A stretch of DNA of 64,000 nucleotides from the NCBI GenBank assembly GCA_009869945.1, contig WIXG01000203.1, positions 1 to 64,000 of the forward strand, read 5' to 3'. The stretch comes from Mesaphorura yosii (Eukaryota; Arthropoda; Collembola; Poduromorpha; Tullbergiidae). Under the pieces are notes generated by a model. It searched no databases. It was not told the DNA's origin and saw only the letters and a program-made list of their open reading frames with translations. Each line of letters opens with the position of its first letter. The first letter of the stretch is position 1. Below are positions 30,230-41,900 of the stretch, in pieces. Position numbers and translations under genes: made by a program.

Positions 30230-30243
30230 GTGATCGCGATCAC
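30230..30243. repeat. 14-bp palindrome GTGATCGCGATCAC
   Basis: A perfect self-complementary word, lying next to another short palindromic stretch, CTCGAGCTCGA (30214-30224). Confidence 0.75.
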
Positions 30244-33200
30244 GAAGAAGCATGAAAAATATAAATCATCGTCATCTTCGTCTTCCGAGGACGGATTTCT
30301 TTGCTGTGCTGAATTGGACGAGTTCAATTTAGAATTTCTAACCCGATTAAACAGCTCCCATCCTAAAATAAGCTGAATTTGGGTTAAATCTGAATTATGT
30401 CGACTGGCCGAAGCAGAAACCAGAAAAGGGGATTACAAAAGAAGACGAGCTTGCTGCCGAGCTGCCGTAATTTATGATGTTTATTCAAGAAGAAAATAAT
30501 TTATGGTCCGTCACAATAATTATAATAATTACAATTCCATTTCAATTTAATTCAATTTATTCATTGCTCGGTCGAGTATCAAATTTGGGTACTTTTACAA
30601 TTACAACGAAAGACGAAAACACGCTTCCATTGAATTATGTAAATGTTAATGCGATTACGAATACGACTATGAGTTCGAATTCGAATACAATTACATTACG
30701 GTTAAGATTACCTTAATGAATGACAACTTGAGACAATAATGGAAATGACAAATACCAGCGTAGCAGCGTGGCGTGGAAAATTATAATTAAATGCGATGCG
30801 ACGACTTGTTTTCGACGTATGTGTACGAATTTTGGCTTCTCACCTTCGCTGCGCTGCGCAAATTATGACACACTGTTCTGTGAATTATTGCTTACATAAC
30901 CTTCTCGGTCGTACTTTTATTTCTGTCCTACATTAATTTGCACATTCAGTCGCTAATTCTGCTAAGTTCTGAATCTTCGTCGCTTCTCATTCTGCTTCTT
31001 CTTCTTCTGCTTCTGATAAACAATTCAATCAAAATTGGAAAAGATCTCACGCTGTGCTTGCCGGACACTGAATAATTTCAGCTAGGCTGCTGCGCTGTGG
31101 CTGTGAGAAAGTAAAAGTTGTGAGAGCAAGAAATGGGCAAATGAAAATGAAGGATGAGCAAATACAAATTACAAATATTGGTCTGGCCAGCAGTGGACGT
31201 AAAATGTAACAACCAGCCACAAGATTAACAAAGGAGTCTGATTATGATTATTAGCAAGAATAATAAAGTCAAACATGTCCATTCAAACAGTGTCCGTCCT
31301 CTTTGCTTTAGAAATTTGCCCCTATTGCTGCCAGGCTTGGCTATGTTCGTAATCATGATGTAATAATAGATAGAGAGTCCCACATCCACGCCGCAATTAT
31401 CGCAGCTCAGCTCGCGGTTCGCATCTCGCGTTCGCATGTTTTCTTCACACAACATGTGGCTGAAAAGAAAATTGAGTCAGTTTTCAGTTTGTCTGTAAGG
31501 CTCCGGCCGAGCTGAGTAAATAAATCCTGCCTGCCTGTTCTCATTCTTTAACGATCGGAAGAGCAAATGGTAAATGGTAAATGCCTAAATAAATGTAAAT
31601 ATTACCTCAACACAATTACTGCACAGGGAAATCCACAGGTGAGCCTGCCGTGAACCCTTCTTCAAGCCAACATTGTTGTACTTTGCTGAGTGTGACTTGA
31701 CGTGATGTACCTTGAAAGTTGAAAGTGGTAGTGGAATGGAAACTGTCTCAAGCTGAGTAATAAATTCACGTTCACCCCGCAGTTGGTTGTTGGCTCGCAG
31801 TTGTTTGCTGTTTGCTGATGTACCCAATTTGTAACAATGTTGGAAATCTCCAAGAATTCTTCCCCCGTCATCTTCATCATCGTTTATGCCTGTGAATTTG
31901 TGCCCTTTGGATGGAATTTCGGCCGCTTTCTCTCCCCGAGTTGCGAGCTGCTTTTCGCTTCGCCAATCTGCAGTTGAAGAATTATGAATTAAGAATTATT
32001 GCTCACGGAAATGCAGTTCCTCTACATGTCAGGCAGGCAGTAAAAGTACGTCATAATTACAATTACGAGCAGCCAATGACTGTCAGCAACTGGTTTCTTG
32101 GCACGGCCGACTCGTCGACGTTGTTAATCAAAATGGTAGCGCGTCGTGTGTACACAACCCAAGCACGAAAAACGCATTCACGTCGCTGGTTAATCGTCTG
32201 CGAAAATTAATGTCAATACATCATCAAAACCTAAGCGAAAATAATCAATTTTGACTTACCCATAACTGGTTACATGGCTTGGTCGAGATCGAGACAAGGA
32301 ATTCCAATTTCGATTGGTAAACCACCCAAAACAAACATGAAGCCATAATTTACTTGCGTTGGTCAAATCATGATACAGGAGTCAAGAATACGCAAGAATT
32401 CGCATCAAGCACTTATGATAAAGAGAAAACAAAGTTGACGTTGCTCGTGCTGGCTAGTGGTTGTCAAAAGTTCATGTTCATGTTCACGAAATAAAGTTTC
32501 AAGATTCTATTCAAGTGTCCGAATTCTTCTCTTTTCATGAAATACTACAAAGATTACAAGATGTTCACTGTACTCGGCCACTCACAATTAAGTCCGTTAC
32601 GAAAAGATAAATTCACTGATTCACTGATCACTGGCAACTGTGGCAAGGCACAAGACAAGAGAACATTTAATTCTACTCAGCAGCGAGAGACGCGAGGTTT
32701 ATAGAAACAATTTATTACTGTGTCTTAAGTCCTAGCGCTTTTGGTGGTCAAAAATCAGGGAAATGAAATTACAATTAACGAATTACCACTCCACAGCACA
32801 GTCGAGATTTAGTTAGAAACTTGGTTTGTCATCCTCATCCTTATCTTCAGAGTATTCAGAGACCATCAAAATCATGCTCACCAGTGCGACAGGAAGACGA
32901 CGACGTACAAGAGACGCCTGAATCGGGCGCATACACAAAAAAGTTAGCTAGTTACATACGCCGTGTCCCATGAGCCAGAGAGTTCAGGGTTTGGAATTAC
33001 TCTCACTTTCAATTTAAATCTGATTGATTACAGATTAGAGATCAATGAAATTAAATCTGTAAGTCATCTTGGCCACGTCACGAGAGACTCCGAAGGCCCC
33101 CACAGACGCAGACTGATTAGCAGACGGCAGGCTCAGTGATAAGCGTCTAAAATTTCGCAACTGGGAAGAAATTAACTCAATTAAATGGGAAAGCATCGAG

Positions 33201-35542
33201 CCGAAATAAGAGATCGAATGGTAAGTCCTTATCTACCTTATCAGCTTTCTGATCTTCTGACCATCTTCATTTTGCATCTCCCGTACATAAGCCAACGTGT
33301 TACACATTCAATTTAGCGTCTTGCATGGACTTCAATCTTAATTTATGCTTGTATTGTATTCAGGTCGCCGCGCCGGCGTACGTAGAAACTGAGCCCAGCC
33401 TTAAGTGAAGGCGAAGATCCGTGGGTCAGATTGCATTCGTGTTTTGTAGCACGCATTCGTTACACTTATTACAAGATTACTCGGCTCAGCTTCATCTTCT
33501 CTTCGACTTCGTCTTGTTGGGAGGCTGTGTCAATCAGATGAGTCGGCATTTATGCAACAAGCGAGTGCAGCGAGGATTTAAATTGATACTGACAGAGACG
33601 AGCTTAATAAAAACACACCTGGAGATCAAAGTAGAAAAAATCTCACCTTCAGCGCAGCAGAGGAGATAATCTAATAAAAGATTCACACTGTTGCCTCGTT
33701 GCCCTTTGATTTCTGGCTATCATTCGGTTCCACGATTCTTGATCAGATCTGATTTAGATTCTCCTTCGACGGACGCGACGCGACGATCCAATTGTTTTGC
33801 TGCTCAGAACAGCAGAGTAGAATGACCAACTAAATTTTATGAGCATCTGAAGTCGTAGTCGTCAAAGCTGTCATGTTTACTCTGTGCATCTGTAAAGAAT
33901 CGGCGCAGCTCAGCGCAGGTTCATAAAAGTCATCATCATGACAAGCGTAAATGTAACCGAACTGAACGAAACGAAACTACTTCAGAAGAGGGCCGGGCGA
34001 GATTCGAGATTCGATTCGAATTCGAGAAGCAAAACAGAAACAGAAACATGACAAAGCATCTGTGAAGGGCTTCTTTTGGACCAGCAAACAAATCTTCGAG
34101 CGAAGATTAGAACGGAGCAGGAGAATCTTCTTCATTTTGCGTCTTCTTCGTATGCATCTTGCAATTTAACTACGCCGAAGCGATAAGCCGTTTTTTGTAC
34201 TGATACGATGTTCTGTCCTGCTTTGCTTGGCAAGTTACCGAGTTTAATTCGTCTAATTACCGCACTGACCTTGTAATTTAGTCATGTTGTTGTGTATTCA
34301 TACGTATTTCTTGTAATCTTGCCTGTGATCGTGATTTAGCAAATCAGCACAATACGAAACTCCAACTTGCAAGAATTCGTCTGCGATCCGCCTGCCAAGA
34401 CCAGACGATTATCGCAGTCGCTAAGTCGTTCGTGGTCAGACTCCAGTCCACATTTCCTTCATTGTTTGTCTGCCACTGCTGTTGCTGTATGTATTTCGAT
34501 GATGGGCATTTCAATGGTGCATAAATTAACGACGACCGACTGGAGTCCGTCGCAGACTCCGAAGGAGGTTGACAAAAAATCAAATAAAACCAGAAAGCCA
34601 CAATGGACTCGACGATAACGACATCCGACTGCTGGCTGGCTGGCTGCAATTTCCAATTGTCAAAACCTGCGAACATGGACTGCTTTGCAGCAGTTCGATA
34701 AATGATTGCTCGCATCTTCGAATATGGAACATGATTCTATTTCTATTTAGGGACGAAGAAGATTCAGAGATGACATGAATTTTGACAAATTACCGTCCCG
34801 TGGCCATGTTCCCATTGTATTTCGGCAGCAGGAATGATACATTGCACGCGATTACGATTGCACGCGGCGGCGAAGCGCGAGCGAGCGACATTGACAGACA
34901 AGACGCAGGACGCTGGAGATTTCTTCTTGATCCAAAACAGATTACCGAACGAACCCCGCAGTTGCCATACAGCACAGCGAAGCAATGACATGTGAGACTC
35001 AGCAGATAATAAAAGAGACTCGACGCAAGATGCATTGTTTTCCGACGACTGGAGTGGATTACTCGATTCTCGATTATTAATTCATCTTCCACAATTATCC
35101 AGCATCCAGCGAATCCAGCCCTCCAGGTCGCGGCGCAAATGTGACAAAACGCGTGTGTGCGTGTGTCATTGTTCATTAACAATATGTAAATTGTGCTTCG
35201 CGGTTGACGGTCGGTCAGCATGGTTTTGGTTTTATGATCTGCATTGTTCTCGAATGAAGATGTGAGCGGAGGATGATTTCCAGGTAGGCGACACGTTGTA
35301 ATCCATCTCTTTTATTATCTGCTCCGGTGAGTCGTGAACGGTGATTTGTCCGAACGGCAGGACGCAGGCGAGGGCCTTTCAACCCTTTTGTCGAGTCATA
35401 GCGCACTTCCACTGCAGCTTGCAGCAGCACTTAATAATGCAATTTATCAATTGCTGGACCAGCCAAGCCACGCATCGCATATTTCTCTAATGCATTGTTC
35501 TCGTTTTCCGTTTGCGTTCCAATTCATCTTCGTCGTCAATGC

Positions 35543-35554
35543 ACGCGTACGCGT
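35543..35554. repeat. (ACGCGT)2 palindrome
   Basis: Two ACGCGT units. The same unit recurs three times at 53595-53612 and again at 55208-55223. Confidence 0.75.
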
Positions 35555-37993
35555 CTTTACTCGAACCGTACCAGTAAAGAATGTCATCAATCACGAACGA
35601 ACGCGCCGATGCAGCTCGCACGTCAATTCGTCCAGTAATTTATGTCCTGCGAGGGCATTTGGCATTTTGTTTTAAGATCATCGAGTAGATTGACTTGGCC
35701 GGCCAGACTACTCGAAGTCTGGCAACAATGGGCTCAATGTAAATAAATTCACCTGTTGCTGTTGCTCCTGTCTCGATCACGTCCGCACTGATCTGGATCA
35801 ACACAGGTAAACAAAGCCACAGGCCAAGCCACAAAGGCTGAATGCCAGTCAAACCACTGCTACGTCACGTTCATTGTTATTTCGACTGAGACTGCTCTTG
35901 TCTCGCCTTGGCCTAGAACGCAACCGGCCGTACATTGTTGAACTTACAGCCACGCCACGCAACGCATTGTTGTCGACACGGATCATGAGCCAAAAGCGTC
36001 AAGCCAAAAAGCAATGGCGAAATACACAGCGAGGAAGGATACGCGAATGGCATGGCGAAATTAGCCTCAGCACTGTCGAAATTCGCAATTGCTTGTTCCT
36101 GCCTGCTAAAAAGGGCGCTATTGCTATTTATTAATTAAATTACTGTCAGCCGCAATTTTTCATTATTAAGAGCCCAATTAAATCCACACGGTCATAATTC
36201 GCATTCATACGGATCGAAGAGCACAGTGCTACAGTACAGATTGATCTGGTCGGTTACATAATTTGCTCGCATGAAATTCGCAATTCGCATATGTGTAACA
36301 ATAACAGTGATCATTATCCTTATCATTGCGTAGACCTTGCTTGAAAATGCACGCGTACTTCACACTCTCGCCTTCAAGATCACTGCTCATGCATTATTTG
36401 TTCATGTATTACGAGTATTTGTATTCTTGCCTTGTCATTATAATGATACAACGTGCAGTCTACCCTGCCTTGCCTATGTTAAGCTTTAATTTGCTTTGCC
36501 GTTGCTCGAGTGTGAATTTTTGCCAATGCGCCAATAAATTGGCACAGCACATGTGAGCGACATCGCCGTTGACCATTGTCCACATAATGATTCAATCGCT
36601 CGCATAATTTTCGCCTTATATGGCTGAGCAGCGTGAAAATCGCAGTCGCATCGCCTTCACGAGCCAGCGTTGAACTTGCAAAATCACAACCACAAATCAC
36701 AAATCACAATTGATGATGTTGCTAATCATAATCATAATCGTAATAATGATCCAATCAATCACATTAGCACATTTGCAAAAAACCCAAAAGACATTATCAG
36801 CAGAATGAGAATCAAGTGAATGAATTATGGCTCACAAATTGCAAATTGCGATCGAGTCTGGCCAATTTTAGCACGTGAATTGGCCGGGACACAATTAATT
36901 ACGTTCGTTGATGGTCCATTTCGTGAATTGGCAAAGAATGGACAATGACAAGGATGACAATTGCGAAGAATGTTCGTTCTCATCTTCGACCTTCAATTGT
37001 CAAAGTCGTTCTTTCTCGCCTTTTTTACTTTCGCCTAATTTTTCAATCTCAACGCGCGCGAATTTTATCACTTTCGCGCCTTTGCCTTCGTTGTGTGTAC
37101 GTGGCACGTTATTTTGAATGAGTGGTGTTAATATATCTCAATAATATTTCACAACAAAGCGACGCGGTTTTTATTTTTTATGGGTTATTGCTTTACTAAA
37201 AATGACTTATGTCTTTATATGGACTTTTTGCATCACAACTAATTGCCTTGCTCCATTTCATATTTTCCTCCTTCGCGTTTCATCTTCGTCCTCATCTTCA
37301 TCTTCTTTGTACTTTTCCTTTCATCTTTGCATAAGCGCAAGCGACGCAGACGTGGCGTCTTTGACAGTGAAGCTTAAAATTACGTAATAAATCACCGTAC
37401 AAGATTGAATTGGACCAAAAATAGTGTGATTCTTCATTTTTTACAGCAGTCCAACGGTGCAAATTGCAATTTCTGTGAATTGACGTTGTTTTTATCCTTC
37501 TCAGTTCTCAAGATGACAAAATCGTGGTTTGGCGATTAAACGTGATACGAGAGCAGAATGAATGAAAAGGATGCGGCATGCATGTGGGAAGATGAAGAAA
37601 GAAGTAAAGAATATAGAATGCAGAAGATGGGCAGATGAGGTGAAGTGTTGAAGGTAATTTCTTCTTCTTGGCTTAGCTGACACACGACTCGACGGCTCGA
37701 CGCGACGTAACAATGCCATCATCATCATCTCAACGCAGATCATCATCACAGATCACAAATCATATCCTCGTGGAAGTACGGCAAGCTAATTAATCGCCTT
37801 CGTAATAAATCGCAGCACAACGCGTAGGCAAAAGTGTGTTAAAATGTTAAATGAACCTCACGAATTGGTGAATTGGGTGCCATCGCCATTAAATTAAGAC
37901 ATGCTGCTACGTGCGTGATTTGTAACAATGCCAAGCCAAATGATCAGTGCAAAAACGAAGAAGATGCACAGTGAGTTGTTTTTCTGTTCTCAT

Positions 37994-37999
37994 TTTATT
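37994..37999 (-). terminator. Second candidate polyadenylation signal AATAAA
   Basis: This is another minus-strand AATAAA, about 82 bases further downstream. Beyond it the transcript strand is T/GT-richer (for example CATCTTCTTCGTTTTTG), closer to a usual downstream element, so this hexamer could be the one used. Confidence 0.3.
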
Positions 38000-38075
38000 C
38001 TTTATGTATAGCAATGCAATGTAGCAATAATGGTAATTGTAATTATCTACGTACGTATTTAGTATTTAGTAGAAA

Positions 38076-38081
38076 TTTATT
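38076..38081 (-). terminator. Candidate polyadenylation signal AATAAA
   Basis: The plus strand reads TTTATT here, so the transcript strand carries AATAAA about 905 bases below the stop codon. It is the first canonical hexamer found after the gene. The sequence beyond it is not notably GT-rich, which keeps the call modest. Confidence 0.3.
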
Positions 38082-38986
38082 GTCTTGTCTTGTCTTCCTC
38101 GTGCGAATTTCGCAATTTGTTCACTAATTGTAATTGTAATCAAGTAAGCAATAAATTTAGTGTATCTCAATTAAAATAATGTCCAACCTTTTCTTAAACA
38201 ATGGGCAATAGGATAATAATACGAATAATACTTTAAAACTCTATGTCTCTAGTTTGGTGATCTACTAAGCACTTAGCCTAAGTCTACGATGGGCTCAGAT
38301 TTCTTATCTTACAAGAATATTACAACAAATCCCGACCTTTTATGTATAAAATACGTTAATGCGTACGTGGAATGGTCAAATTGTTGTCGAATGTACCCTG
38401 GAAATGAATAAATTAATAATTTAGCAATAAAAGTAACCTAAACCTACGATCTACTGCATTTTTACATGAACGGAATGAAAACTCCTGCAAAGCGGAGAAT
38501 AGAAAGCCCCTGCAAATTGCAATTACTAAAATCCGAAAACTAGACTAAATTACACGAAACACGATGCCATTGCTAACTGGCCACGCTAAGTCAAGTCGCT
38601 GAGGACGAGGACTGAAGGGACGGTAAAGTATAAGTACAAGATCTTTAGGCAGATTCTGGTGTGTGCTTGGTAATTAAGTAAATTAAGGCTAAGGCAAAAG
38701 GCATTTACAAGGCCGGCAAAAGATTACCTATAAGTCAAGTCCCATTCCAAGTTCGTCAAGGCCACTGTACATTTCAGCATTCGCTTATCGTTTTTAACGC
38801 TTTTGCTTGCGCGCGTTTTGCTACTGACCGTAATTTCCCGTATCGTAAAACAAAAAAACTCAATAAAACAACTCAAAAACCGCTGGTATTCAACTTTTTA
38901 TATGCTAATTTAATATTTGGTATCGAAATGAACGAAATTTACACTTTACATGTGCGCAGACAGCCATCGATGACTTGAGGGCGGGC
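38076..38986 (-). other. Probable 3' UTR of the knirps-family gene
   Basis: Between the stop codon and the first AATAAA on the minus strand lies about 0.9 kb without a credible reading frame. From roughly 38,160 up to the stop the texture differs from the rest of the window, with few of the short tandem words seen elsewhere. No K-box (TGTGAT) or Brd-box (AGCTTTA) was noticed on the transcript strand. The true 3' end is inferred; an ATTAAA at 38909-38914 would give a much shorter UTR. Confidence 0.4.
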
Positions 38987-41900
38987 TCACGATCGAGTCA
39001 GGTCTAGGGGAGTCGCGCTGGTGGTCAGCGCCACAGGTACGGGGGCCATCGCCAGGCCTCCAACGCCGCCTCCACCGCCGGCGCCGCACAGACGAGCCTT
39101 CTTGTGACCGTGGCTGTTGCTGTGGTTTGGAGACCGTGACGACCTTGAATTTGACTTTGACCCCGAGCGAGAAGATGACGAGGAGCCCACGCTGGTGCTC
39201 GACGATGCGGCGGAGCCGGACGAACTACAACTACGACTCCGGTGGCGGCGGTGCCTTCTATGTCGATGTCGCGAGTGTCGCCGCCTGTGTTGCTCGTTTC
39301 CGTGCTTGTCACTCATCCGATTCGACGATGCGGACGCCGATTTGACGCTGATCCCTTCTTCGGTGATGCTGTTTGGCTCGCTCTTGATAATCGTGTTATT
39401 GTTGTTGTGCATCTGCGGGCTGGCTCTGGGGCTAAGGTCATGTGCAGAAGCAGGCGCGGACGCTTCTTCATCCTGGTCGTCGTCACGCTCACGTTTCAGG
39501 TCGAGCTCATTATTGGCATTTGCATCACGATCTAGAAGATCATTTTCATCAGCTTCGAGCTCACTCCCACTGCTGCTTCGCTTGAGACCCTTGTGATTAC
39601 GCGCACCACTGTCATTGAGATCAGATTTTGTGTCGCCATCACCATTGCGACTGCCATTGCCATTGTTGTGTGGCGAGCCAGATGAACTGCGACTGCCACT
39701 GCGACGTGCTGGCGAATGAATCACCTTTTCTTCTGCATCTTCGTTAACGAGCTCGTGCTCACGCTCATCATCAAACTGCGATCGCGAATGTGAATGAGAC
39801 GATGAAGACCGCGAATGTGAACGCGAATGTGATCGCGAGTGACGATCGTTATCGTTATCTTTGTCGCTATCACTGCTGCAACTGCGCGTGCGTCTTCTTC
39901 GATCCTGCGCGTGTTTTGCCATTGCCATTGCTGGCATTGGCTTACTGCTCTCGTGATGATGTTGATGTTGATGCTTCTTGTGTCCGTGGCTGTGGCTACT
40001 TTTGTGGTGGTGGCTTTTATGGATGGCTGGCGCGGGCGCCGCCACCGCCACGGGCTTGGCTGACAAATCAATCGGTCCATCTTGCATGCCCGCGCCAGCA
40101 CCTGCGATTGCTGCGGCTGCGACCATCGGCAGGAATTTATGCAGCTTGGAGCCTGCTGCGACTGACGAAGAGAACTTTGGGGCCAGCAGAAGCTCATCGG
40201 ATCCGTGGTGCGAAATGGGCGGTGTCAGCGTCAAGCTGGAGGCCCGACTCCCGCCGCTGGCGCTTCCGCTGCCACTGCCTTCGGCGCCACCGCCACCGCT
40301 GGTCGCGAGTGACATTGGAAGAGATGGGAAGCGCCGATTTTGGTGGTGGTGGCCGCCGTGGTGGGAATGAGACGAAGAATGGTTGTGGTGGTGGTGCTGA
40401 TGCTGAAGTGGACTTGCTGCCAAATTCGGTGGTGTTGGTGTGTTGTTATTGCTGTGGCTGTGATGGACATGGCCGTGTGTGTGTTTGGAGTTCGAACCCG
40501 CACCACTGCCACTGCCATTCGGCAGCACGGGTTGTGGGATGACAATGGAACTCGACGACGTCGGAGGAAGCAGCGGCCCGCCGCCACCACCGCCTGGAAG
40601 AAAGTGTGCCGGGAATCCAGCTGCCCCCGCAGCCGTCACCGCAAAGTTGGGCAGCATGAATCTCGTATACGGGTTAACGTTAAATGCAGCGGCCGCCGCG
40701 TGGTGAGGATTTTGATGCTGCGACGGGTGGTGAAGCCCGCCGTGGTTGTTTGGTGGCGTGTTGGCCGAAGCGGCGGACGCAGAGAGCATCGCTGGCCAGA
40801 GGCGCAGCGGGTCGTAGCCCAGCTTCATCAGATCCCTCGTCAAGAGGTCGAACGACAGCAGATCGTTGGGTTTGAGCTGGTCGAGCGGAGTGCCGGCCAG
40901 CAGAGGGTGGTGGCTCCCGAAAAGAGTGCCCGCTGCGGAGCCCGAGAGACCCACACCCGCCTTGGAGATACTGATTTCGTCTGATATCGAGCCCGCGTCC
41001 GAGTTAGCGGGAGAGTCCAGCGAGCCTGGGCTACGGCTTCCGCGCCCGCGCATTAGACCATCGTCGTCGATGTCCCGGGGGCTGCCCGCTTGGGCAGCGG
41101 CTGCGGCTTGGGCGTGAGCGGCCGCTGCGGCGGCAGCCATCCGGAAGTAGTCGTACATTTCAGGGTTCGCGTTCGCAGCGCCGCCTTTACCTCCACGGCC
41201 AGCTGCTGCTGCTGCTGCGGCCGCGCCACCGCCGAGCCCGGCGCTAGCAAACGAAGCCAGAAACATGTCGCGGGAGTTTGGGCTGAGAGAGGCCAGGTGG
41301 TTGGCGCCGGGGAAGGGCGGCGGAGGAATTCGGTGCGCCCCCGAGGTCAGGAGTGGGTTGCCGAGACCGTGGGCATTGTTGGTTGACGATGCTGACGACG
41401 TCCGCTCTCGATCTCGGTCACGCTCACGGTCCCGTTCTCGCTCCCTCGAAGAATGACGGTGTGGATGATGCCCGTGCCGATGATGATTTCGCTCGCGGAA
41501 GCCGTCGATGTCCGTGTGACCTCCCGCCGATGGCGAAGACGACGCTTTCATACCCGCGCCGCCACCACCGCTGTTACAATTTCGAGGCCCACTGCCATTG
41601 TTGTTGTTCAGTAGCGACGCGTTGTTGTTATTTGTCTCAGGCGGTGAGGACGCCGATGACGCCGTGCTTGACGAGCTGTTCATGCCCCCACTGCCCCCGC
41701 CTCCACCCCCACCGCCGTTGCTCTGCGACTGCGACTGGGCGCTCAGTAGACAGTGAATCTTGAACCAATTCGAGCGTCGGCCATACCGCGAGCCGGATTT
41801 GGACATCCCGACCGAAAGACACTTTCGCAGCCGGCACGATTTGCATGACGTACGATTCTTCTTTGTGATCTCGCATCGACCTCCATTCTTGCACTCAGAT

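Larger units (their letters stand above)
16227..37990. other. Long gene-free stretch below the receptor gene
   Basis: No supportable gene is seen over about 21.8 kb. Content is simple-repeat-rich, with (CAAAG)4 at 17516-17535, (TGAGGC)3 at 20801-20818, CAAGT repeats at 22293-22310, CCAGA repeats at 24188-24205, a GCCAC/GCCAT tract at 24323-24376, (AATGGC)3 at 24418-24435, a palindrome at 30230-30243 and AAATCAC units near 36680-36708. This is downstream of the receptor and may hold some of its enhancers, but no site cluster is strong enough to call. Confidence 0.6.

Noticed and set aside
39790-40984. Long plus-strand open frames (250 and 214 codons) within the receptor locus
   Set aside because: They are antisense to the receptor's GC-rich, repeat-encoding exon. 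Their translations are only the complements of His, Ala, Gly and Ser codon runs.
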